Below, in pieces: positions 51,893 through 64,000 of a stretch of 64,000 bases of DNA. This stretch comes from Atrina japonica. Lineage: Eukaryota; Mollusca; Bivalvia; Pterioida; Pinnidae. The stretch covers positions 1 to 64,000 of the forward strand of contig BROG01000447.1 in the NCBI GenBank assembly GCA_030159075.1, written 5' to 3'. The translations under genes were made by a program, and so were the position numbers. Each line of letters begins with the position of its first letter. Position 1 is the first letter of the stretch. Below the pieces are notes generated by a model that ran no database searches, was not told where the DNA came from, and saw only the letters and a list, made by a program, of their open reading frames with translations.

Positions 51893-53107
51893 TAGCTTGT
51901 CTATAAGTACCCTACATCGTCACTGGTGTCGTCTTACGTTCCTACAAGTACCCTACATCGTCACTGGTGTCGTCTTACGTTCCTACAAGTACCCTACATC
52001 GTCACTGGTGTCGTCTTACGTTCCTACAAGTACCCTACATCGTCACTGGTGTCGTCTTACGTTCCTACAAGTACCCTACATCGTCACTGGTGTCGTCTTA
52101 CGTTCCTACAAGTACCCTACATCGTCACTGGTGTAGTCTAGCTTGTCTATAAGTACCCTATATCGTCACTGGTGTCGTCTTACGTTCCTACAAGTACCAG
52201 TCACTGGTGTCGTCTAACGTTCTACCCTACATCGTCACTGGTGTCGTCTTACGTTCCTACAAGTACCCTACATCGTCACTGGTGTCGTCTTACGTTCCTA
52301 CAAGTACCCTACATCGTCACTGGTGTTGTCTAACGTTCCTACAAGTACCCTACATCGTCACTGTCGTGTTACGTTCCTACAAGTACCCTACACCGTCACT
52401 GGTGTCGTCTTACGTTCCTACAAGTACCCTACATCGTCACTAGTGTCGTCTAGCTTGTCTATAAGTACCCTATATCGTCACTGGTGTCGTCTTACGTTCC
52501 TACAAGTACCCTACATCGTCACTGGTGTCGTCTTACGTTCCTACAAGTACCCTACATCGTCACTGGTGTCGTCTTACGTTCCTACAAGTACCCTACATCG
52601 TCACTGGTGTCGTCTTACGTTCCTACAAGTACCCTACACCGTCACTGGTGTCGTCTTACGTTCCTACAAGTACCCTATATCGTCACTGGTGTCGTCTTAC
52701 GTTCCTACAAGTACCCTACATCGTCACTGGTGTCGTCTTACGTTCCTACAAGTACCCTACATCGTCACTGGTGTCGTCTTACGTTCCTACAAGTACCCTA
52801 CATCGTCACTAGTGTCGTCTTACGTTCCTACAAGTACCCTACATCGTCACTAGTGTCGTCTTGCTTGTCTATAAGTACCCTACATCGTCACTAGTGTCGT
52901 CTAAAGTTCCTATAAGTACCCTACATCGTCACTGGTGTCGTCTTACGTTCCTACAAGTACCCTACATCGTCACTAGTGTCGTCTTGCTTGTCTATAAGTA
53001 CCCTACATCGTCACTAGTGTCGTCTAAAGTTCCTATAAGTACCCTACATCGTCACTGGTGTCGTCTAACGTTCCAATAAGTACCCTACATCGTCACTGGT
53101 GTCGTCT
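51893..53107. repeat. Minisatellite, 41 bp unit, ~29 copies
   Basis: The main unit is 'gttcctacaagtaccctaca' then 'tcgtcactggtgtcgtcttac' minus overlap, 41 bp in total. Variant units replace 'acgttcctaca' with 'gcttgtctata' or 'aagttcctata', and interspersed variants form a mixed pattern at 52855-53040, including a repeated block of three variants. The unit is not a multiple of 3, so all three plus frames are open through the array; these are not genes. Confidence 0.96.
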
Positions 53108-53449
53108 TGCGTTTGTAAGCACTCTATATTGAAAGCCTCGGGTTCGTCATTAAAGAATCTTACCCTCGGATTGAGATCTCTTTGGCATATCCTCAAGGTA
53201 GGGGTAGATTCTATTAATATTTTACTATGCAATACAATATGCTTGGGTCTGACCAATGATATTAAAATTCAAAGTTTGACAAAGCTCTCTTCACACTGGA
53301 TGAAGACTCTACTGCGCTCTCCAGTACCCTGAAGGTCGGAGTCGTGAAAATTTTGGAAAACGGTCTTCAATGTGAAAGTTGTCACGGCACTGCTACGCTT
53401 CTGTTATTAGGCCTAAATCTCGCTACGTTTGAGAATGTTAAAAACTGTC
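53108..53449. other. Flank of the 41 bp array
   Basis: No recognised feature. A minus-strand 63-codon frame overlaps the array end and unique DNA and has no recognised domain. Confidence 0.35.
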
Positions 53450-53650
53450 GCATATTTATTGTCCGATTCACATAAGATGGCGTGGCGGAGTACCTTTTGA
53501 TTATCATACGAATGATTCGACTTACTTTTCGCTTATGACAAACTATGAAAAACGTTTTATTTCTCACTGGATGCTTTCATATATTTGGTGACAAGTAAGA
53601 ACGATTACTGTAGTCAGTGTAATTATAATGGTATGCTTTACTACCTAAAC
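53450..53650. repeat. Dispersed repeat, copy 2
   Basis: Shares 'gattcacataagatgg', 'taccttttgattatcat', 'acttttcgcttatga' and 'gattactgtagtcagt' with 30280-30478 in the same orientation. Confidence 0.65.
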
Positions 53651-53850
53651 TTTAAACTCGTCCAGGTCAAGAAAAGGTCCACGAGACGCCACCCCGCCAC
53701 GCTCTACCAGGCGCAATGCCGAACCCACTACGTTGATAATACGCCCCTAAAGAGCTCGTCACGACCTTGTGAAGATCTTCCGCGGTCTGGACGATTTGAT
53801 TTTTCAGGTTGTTGCGCGGTCTTCGTCAAATGTACTAGAGAAGGCTAATG
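53651..53850. other. GC-richer patch with open plus-strand frame
   Basis: This ~200 bp stands out from its AT-rich setting ('gacgccaccccgccacgctc'). A plus frame is open to 53848 but shows no recognisable domain; the minus strand has stops. It may be a transposon remnant or an exon piece. Confidence 0.25.
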
Positions 53851-54138
53851 TCGCATTCTTTTTATGTTGAATCAGAAAGATATCGATATGTGACCCATTA
53901 CATTTGGCGACCATCTATAGTGTTGCCTGATCTGTGCAAGAGATGGCATCATAAACAAAGTGAAAGCCATATAACAGTAATCAGGTAACAATACTCATCT
54001 TCTTTACCGTGTTAATTTTAGAAGCACTCATATCTATAGCTTGGTACGGGCTCCACGTCAACCCGGTCGGAACTTTCTTCATTTCCAAAAGTTTCCAAAG
54101 TTATGTCGTGTTTTCTTACACAGTTCTGAATTTCCAAT

Positions 54139-54375
54139 GATGTTTACGTCACATTCAACAATTTTTCAGTCACATGCTGGCAGCCAGTGTTTAATGGTGG
54201 AGGAGAGATTCGGTTACATTGTACCCAGGAAGAGCCCACCTACCGTCCGCAAGTACACTAGCAAACTTTCTTAAAATATCAGTGAGGTTCCAACAGAATT
54301 GGAGCGCAGCAGTTGACGAGAGGTTAAAGACTTTATGATTTAAATTGAGATGGTCTAACCACTCGGCCCCCAGGT
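54139..54375 (-). mobile_element. SINE family B, near full length
   Basis: Minus-strand head 'ctgggggccgagtggttag' at 54375, body ('gggtacaatgtaaccg'), and end 'tgttgaatgtgacgtaaac' at 54139. Confidence 0.82.
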
Positions 54376-54701
54376 CATAAATGTCTATTTACGTCGACTT
54401 CCTGTAGCCTTCGTCTTAATACCACTGGATACCCCTATGCGACCCCAATATCCTTGCATCTATAGCCCATAAACTAGTCCAGATAATTCTGACTTAGCTG
54501 CTTCGCTAATGGGGTCAGGACAGATGACATTTTGATACTGAGTTGGTTTATCTTCGTTAATCCTCGCTCAGTTAAAACTTAAATATAATTTGATACTTTC
54601 TGCCTCTGACATTTGCTGTAGAGTAATTCTAACGACTGCGATGTGTTGTTTACCATTTACGTGTATTGTGTAAACCAACCACAACCTAGTATCAATGAAA
54701 G

Positions 54702-54828
54702 CCCATGTCAATGATAAATTGTAACGGTCATGTCAATGGTAAATTGTAAAGGTCATGTCAATGGTAAATTGTAAAGGTCATGTCAATGATAAATTGTAAA
54801 GGTCATGTCAATGATAAATTGTTAATAC
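54702..54828. repeat. 25 bp tandem repeat x 5
   Basis: Unit 'ggtcatgtcaatgataaatt' plus 'gtaaa'. Copies differ by single bases (gataaa/ggtaaa). Confidence 0.95.
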
Positions 54829-55685
54829 ATGTACTCGACATCTACGTTAATTCTAATATAACATCCATTTACTCTTCATCATCATTCCGAACGGCGATGA
54901 CATAAAACGATAGTGTATGTGTTCGGTTAATTTGTGTTATGGTTTACACTGAACAAAGTGGCTATGACATCAAAAACGTTTATTAATATACAACACATAA
55001 CACGCTTTGCTCACAATATTAAATGCACAAACGCCAGTTTGCCCGAAGAGGCAGTTACCAAGGAGACAGATAAATTATATTTAGGTTTTAACAGGCAGTT
55101 GGGTAAAACATGCAACAAATACACAAGCTAGTGTAAAACTGCACTAATACAACTGTACATCTCTCTGTGATTATACTACAGAAAATGTACTAGAGCTTCA
55201 GATCTATCGCAATGAGAAAGATCAGTGTCTTACTGTGGTTGCAAGACCATAACGGGGTTTTTGTTTAAGGTTCCAAGGAGTTTTTTAAACAAGCTAACGA
55301 TTTTTTTCTGCATGAACACAAATCTACAGCTCTAAATATGTAGCACTGCGATTTGCAGAAATTTGAATTTATTATGTCACAGAATTATATATGATTTTAT
55401 TTGAATTTTGTGAATACCATCTCTACAAAATATCTTTAAAATATCGTTTTAAAATATTATCGTTTAGGTTCTAAAGTCACTTGGTTGCAGAAAATACTAA
55501 ATTTCATATTAATTCATCAAATATTGCTAGCAATGAACAGGTGTTCAATAATTATTGTAAAGAAAAAAAGGAAAAGGAAACAACTGGAATATCTCGATGT
55601 TTATGATATAAAAACATAGAACAGCATAAACAAAACACCGTAAACAAAACCAAACATTACCATTGCAAACGCTTTCTTTATCTAA
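54829..55685. other. No recognised feature
   Basis: AT-rich; no supported gene or repeat. Confidence 0.4.
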
Positions 55686-55689
55686 ATAT

Positions 55690-56040
55690 TTTAGTTTTAC
55701 TTCCTGGGGTAAATACGTTACCAAGACAAAAGTTTTCTGAGATAGATACGTTTCCAAGACAAAAGTTTCCAAGATAAATACGTTACCAGGACAAAAGTTT
55801 CCTGGGATAAATACGTTACCAATAAAAGGTTTCCGTAGGCAAATACGTTACCGAGACAAACGTTTCCTGAGTTGAATACGTTACAAACACAAGAGATGCC
55901 TAAGATAACTACGTTACAAACACAAGACAAAAGTTTCCTGACGTAAATATGCTATCAAGACAAAAGTTTCCTTGGAACTACACTGAGGCAAATATGTTAC
56001 CAACACAAAATATCCCGAGTTTAATAGGTTATCAAAATTA
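55690..56040. repeat. Degenerate 33-34 bp tandem repeat, ~10 copies
   Basis: Units read 'gataaatacgttaccaagac' then 'aaaagtttcctgg'. Copies start near 55709, 55743, 55777, 55810 and 55842, then become irregular. Confidence 0.88.
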
Positions 56041-56394
56041 GTAAACTAGCATAAACCGGTATAAACAATGTCTGTCTCGTGACAAGATTAATGCCGTAAA
56101 ACGATTAAAGTATGAAACAAAAAAGAACTACGGAAATTTATTGTGATTATGAATAAAGAAATCGGTGGCAACAGAAGTCATGCTTCTGTATGGAAACAGT
56201 GGTTTAAGTATTTTAGATCTTGCACTAATTGACTCCGATAATGAGTAGAGTTCTGGTATCAACACACTAAAAAAGACGCAAAAAATGTATCCCTACCAGA
56301 AAAGTTAACGATACATTAATTGTTGTGAAGTCGATGTTATGTCAGTATTTAAGATGTGAAGTAATCTTTCCAAAATAGGAGTAAATCGAAAATA

Positions 56395-56480
56395 CTGCTG
56401 ACGAGAAGCGAGATACATCCGGGTTTTAAAGTCCGATACTCTAACCATGTGCACTCGGGTATGGAGGCTCGAGGAACATT
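56395..56480 (-). mobile_element. SINE family B head fragment
   Basis: The minus strand reads 'cacatggttagagtatcgg' preceded by 'cctccatacccgagtg', resembling the family B tRNA head. The body is not recognisable. Confidence 0.5.
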
Positions 56481-56648
56481 CCGAAAATAATTATTAAAAA
56501 AGATGTTTTCAGGATGAATTGTCTGCTCTAAAAATTATTCCATATCAAGATTTATAGCAAGTCGAGAGAATGGAATTAGTACTTTGAATGCATTAGAAGC
56601 CGGGTTGCATGCATGACCTTCACATTTTATGCAGAGCGCTTTGCGAAG

Positions 56649-56752
56649 GATCAGTCACTACCTTTTTTAAAAGTACGACCCGGTAGCAGGAGTGAAGCCC
56701 GGCACCTTCCGCTTGCAAGTCGACGCTCTATTACGACCACCGCTACGGTCAT
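56649..56752 (-). mobile_element. SINE head fragment matching 14261 copy
   Basis: The minus strand reads 'gcggtggtcgtaatagagcg', 'tcgacttgcaagcggaagg', a degenerate B box and 'accgggtcgtact', then 'aggtagtgact', paralleling the head of the SINE at 14261. The body is missing. Confidence 0.7.
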
Positions 56753-57308
56753 CTTACAATAATCTCATGGATAAGAAAAGTTCGCAGACGACATATTGAC
56801 CTCATCTACAATCATAACCTCGTTCAGTAGAATGGTAAAGTCTGCTGTCGTAACACCACTATCTACCTGTTTACCGTACTATTGATCACGGCAAGCTTTG
56901 TAAACATACCTAATGATTATGAGTTTGATTATTGATGCCCCAGACAATTTTACTACATTCAAATCGATGACTACATTCCTTGCTCACACTAGTAAAATAC
57001 TACAATAGGATTTCGGTTGAACGACTTAAAATCCATAATCCAAACTAGACTAGGCTAGAGGCAGATTGCGTATACAAGTTTTAAAGTAAAAAATCATCGC
57101 GCTATCTGGTCGTCAGGTGGAATATATATCCATTTAGTGACAAGTCAGTAGAAGCATGGGCGGTTCCGTGTTCCTTAATTGGAATTAGTGAATTCGCAGT
57201 TCAAAACAATACTACAGAGTAACGGGTACTGTCTTTCATTCTCACCTCTTGATGCTTCTTGCGCTAATATTAAAGACATATGACGCACGTGTATCACAGA
57301 TCATTATA

Positions 57309-57346
57309 TACGTGTGTGTGTGTGTGTGCGTGTGTGTGTGTGTGTA
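57309..57346. repeat. (GT)n microsatellite
   Basis: About 17 GT units with one GC interruption. Confidence 0.95.
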
Positions 57347-57461
57347 ATATAAACGACTCTAGCTAATATTCTTCATCTCTTTATCATCAGCCTTCTTAGT
57401 GATGCGTCACATTTTAAGGTTAAATGTACGTGAACTGAAAGATAACATATTAACGAATCCC

Positions 57462-61510
<4,049 letters not shown>

Positions 61511-61642
61511 TAGTCCTATAGTAATAGTCTTCGTTGGTTAAAATCATTTACTTTCAACGTATGAATCGTATGATGCGTGGATAAATATTGAAAACCGTTG
61601 AAAGCAAACGATTTGAACCAGCGAAGACATATTATAGGACTA
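61511..61642. mobile_element. Hairpin MITE with ~49 bp inverted repeats
   Basis: The left arm starts TAGTCCTATAGTAATAGTCT and ends 'ctttcaacg' at 61559. The right arm starts 'cgttgaaag' at 61595 and ends 'ATATTATAGGACTA'. The arms pair over ~48 positions with about six mismatches around a 35 bp loop. There is no coding capacity, and TA at both tips could be part of a TA target duplication. Confidence 0.8.
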
Positions 61643-61661
61643 GGTTTCCAGAACACACACA

Positions 61662-61680
61662 ATCTCTCTCTCTCTCTCTC
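61662..61680. repeat. (TC)n microsatellite
   Basis: About nine TC units just right of the hairpin element. Confidence 0.9.
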
Positions 61681-62574
61681 CAATTTTATTCAAATGACCC
61701 CCGACATTTTTTAAAAGTAAGCTGTAAAATATATTTTTGAAACTCAACACATTAGCTTACATAATAACTTAACTCAAAGATATTCCTCTAAACATTCATG
61801 TCTATCCAAGGTCAAAGTATAAAATCAATAATTTCCTGCACGTTTAATTGTCTTCCATTTTATTGTACTAAATTTCTACACATATGTTTCCCTATCTTTT
61901 TGGTTTGTTATTTCACACTGTTTAACCTTCATTCTTACGACCTGCAGCCGGATCAGTAGGTAGTTCTTAAAATGTCAGAGCGTACACAGGCAAAATACAA
62001 GGTTTTTTTTTTAAATTATCTATTTATAGAAACAAATGGCCGATAATAGTACTTAAACTTATTATCAAGGGGTCTAAAGTTGTGTGCATTGCCGTTTAGC
62101 TGTCAAAAGCCGGGGACCCGACATTTGATCATTCTGATACAAATCTACCCTTTGGGTATCATTCATGAGCTCGAGCCTGGTAGTCTGGCGTTTAACCGTC
62201 ATTTATGAGTTTAGTTTACCGTTATGTAGCCATTAGTCAAGAAACAAGTGCAGTATGATATATTGACCACTAAAAAGCTGGTCACACTCTCATTCCGCCA
62301 GAAAACACCGTGCAGTACCAATAAACTCGGCTGATCCGTCAGAGACCAGGTGTGAAATCATTCATTTTAATCGCCAATAAAGCAGACGATTGTAAGAAGC
62401 TTCAAAACCGTTTGATCGACAGCCAACAACCGAATGTACGATCACCGGTTTAACTGCCAAACAAGAGTTAACTGTAGTCAGTTGGGAGTAATTAGTTTGG
62501 ACATCTATGTAGTTTAAGGGACATTCAAGATCTGAGTGTTATACCGTTTATCCGTCTATCGCCTACCGTGGTGC

Positions 62575-63470
62575 TATATAGTTTAGCTGTCAGTCAGGAG
62601 TCTAGTGCAATACCGTTTAACCATGGGTTCAGTATATTTTCGTATACCTGTCAGTCGAGGGGTTCAGTGTAATATCGTTCAACTGTCAGTCGAAGACTCC
62701 TGTTTTTTATAGTTAAACTGTCAGTAAGCGGTTCAGTGTAATATCATTTCACTGTCAGTCAGGAGTCGTGTGATATATGTTAGTCAGTGCCCCAGTGTGA
62801 TATCGTTTAGCTGTCAGTCAGCAGTCCAGTGTGATCTGTGTCAGCCTAGAATTTAGTGGTGATATCTGTTAGTCGGGGGTCTAGTGTGATATCTGTCAGT
62901 TTAGAGTCCAGTGTGATATCTGTTTGTCAGGGGTCCAGTGTGATATCGTTTAGCTGTCAGTCAAGTCCAGTCTAATATAGTTTAACGGTCAGTGGAGGAA
63001 TTCTGTTATTTCAGTGTAATATCGGTTAACTGTCAATCAGGTGGTTCAATGTATTATAGTTTGAATGTCGACTGGAGTCTAGTGTAATAACGTTTAACTG
63101 CCAGTTAGGGATTCAGTGCAATATCATTTCACTGTCTGTCAGGGGTCCAGTTTGATATCTGTCAGTAAGCAGTCCAGTGTAATATCATTTACTTGTCAGT
63201 CAGGAATCAAGTGTGATATCTGTCAGTAAGCAGTCCAGTGTAATATAATTTCACTGTCAGGCAGCAGTCCATTGTGATGTCTGTCAGTGGACAGTCTAGA
63301 GTAATACCATCCCACTGTCAGTCTTGAGTCCAGTGTAATATCATTCAACTGTCAAGAGTCCAGTGTTATATCGTTTAACTGTCAGCCCTGAGTTCAGTGT
63401 AACATCATTCCAGTGTTATATCGTTTAACTGTCAGTCAGGAGTTCAGGGTAATGCCGTCAGGAGTCGTGT
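62575..63470. repeat. Irregular degenerate repeat (AACTGTCAGTCAGGAGTCCAGTG)
   Basis: More than 20 copies of 'gtcagtcaggagtccagtg' alternate with 'taatatcgtttaactg' or 'tgatatct', at irregular spacing of ~30-55 bp. Weaker copies extend left to ~62170. A short relative sits at 48403-48440. No coding frame. Confidence 0.8.
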
Positions 63471-63506
63471 ACCGTATAACTGGTACCCAAGGGTTAAGTG
63501 TTTATA

Positions 63507-63669
63507 CATTGGCGTTGGAAGCAAATTGAAAGTGGGGGGGGGGGGGGGGGGGGCTAAACCAACTTAAAACACAAATACGCCAGAAACGTCTGGGGGCTAA
63601 GCCCCAATTTTCAACACCTATGTCTGTCTTTGCAAAAAAAAACCCTCCCCCCCGGTTCCGACTCCTATG
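63507..63669. mobile_element. Short inverted-repeat element (AGGCGTCGGAA type), inverted copy
   Basis: Reverse-complement relative of 4844-4992: starts CATTGGCGTTGGAAGC, has a 20-base G run, 'ggggctaaaccaacttaaaa', 'ctgggggctaagcccc', and ends GGTTCCGACTCCTATGA. The G run (about 63533-63552) has expanded compared with the other copy. Confidence 0.75.
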
Positions 63670-64000
63670 ATATGTACTGTTGTTTGAGGCAATATCAAAA
63701 TTGTATTATTCAGATTCAACTTATTTTGGGTAATGTGTAAAATTTCCACTTGGATAGAATACTTAACTTAAGCTACCTAAGATAGTTATTATATGGGTTT
63801 AAGTCAGACTGTTAGCAGGACTTCACTCTTTCTTACCTTATGATCATTTTACCAACTGACAGTGCATAAATATCATTTTTACACCTTTTCTATGTCTTCT
63901 ATTCCTTTTACAATTGTAAATATTAAGTTCCCATTTATAAAGGCTTAGTGATAGAAACAGGCGGAGAATCGTGCATTTAAATTATGGATAAAGTAATATT
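63670..64000. other. No recognised feature
   Basis: AT-rich end of the window with nothing supported. Confidence 0.4.

Noticed and set aside
51897..52894. Overlapping plus-strand ORFs in three frames
   Set aside because: They are readings of the 41 bp minisatellite; openness in all three frames simply reflects a stop-free unit.
51893..53107. CRISPR-like array
   Set aside because: The repeats are contiguous without unique spacers, and the context is eukaryotic.
53065..53256. Minus-strand 63-codon frame as a gene
   Set aside because: It partly overlaps the 41 bp array and shows no recognisable domain or splice structure.

Overview
The window looks like nuclear DNA from a marine invertebrate, most likely a bivalve mollusc. 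It is AT-rich and gene-poor, crowded with microsatellites and minisatellites, and carries tRNA-derived SINEs whose tails resemble bivalve-type SINEs. It contains one clear host coding exon with canonical splice sites. The taxon is an inference from repeat style, not proven by the sequence.

Host gene: a single internal exon of a junctophilin gene lies on the minus strand at 12439-13240. It encodes MORN motif VI, the joining region, MORN motifs VII-VIII and the start of the alpha-helical region. No other junctophilin exon was recognised, so the surrounding sequence may be large introns of this gene.

Layout: 1-12.4 kb holds degenerate minisatellites (about 64, 73 and 66 bp periods), a short inverted-repeat element and SINEs. 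13-34 kb holds SINEs of at least two families, GATA/GACA, CT, GA and AT microsatellites, and 72-73 bp tandem arrays. 35.4-39.0 kb is a 3.5 kb minisatellite of 75 bp units that is open in one frame on both strands. 39.33-44.67 kb is a composite unit bounded by a 35 bp perfect inverted repeat; a non-LTR retrotransposon (LINE) lies inside it on the minus strand. Its ORF1 is followed by an in-frame UAG and then ORF2 (endonuclease, reverse transcriptase, CCHC), and ORF2 has three frameshifts. 44.8-46.0 kb has two MITE-like elements. 50.2-53.1 kb has a 49 bp and a 41 bp array. 53-64 kb has more SINE pieces, short arrays, a hairpin MITE and a degenerate GTCAGT-rich array.

The genes do not form a functional pathway. 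The content is one muscle/neuron-type membrane-junction gene plus layered mobile and satellite DNA. The points most worth checking are the ORF1-UAG-ORF2 arrangement, the LINE inside a palindromic TIR unit, and the 75 bp array with its 342 bp higher-order duplication.
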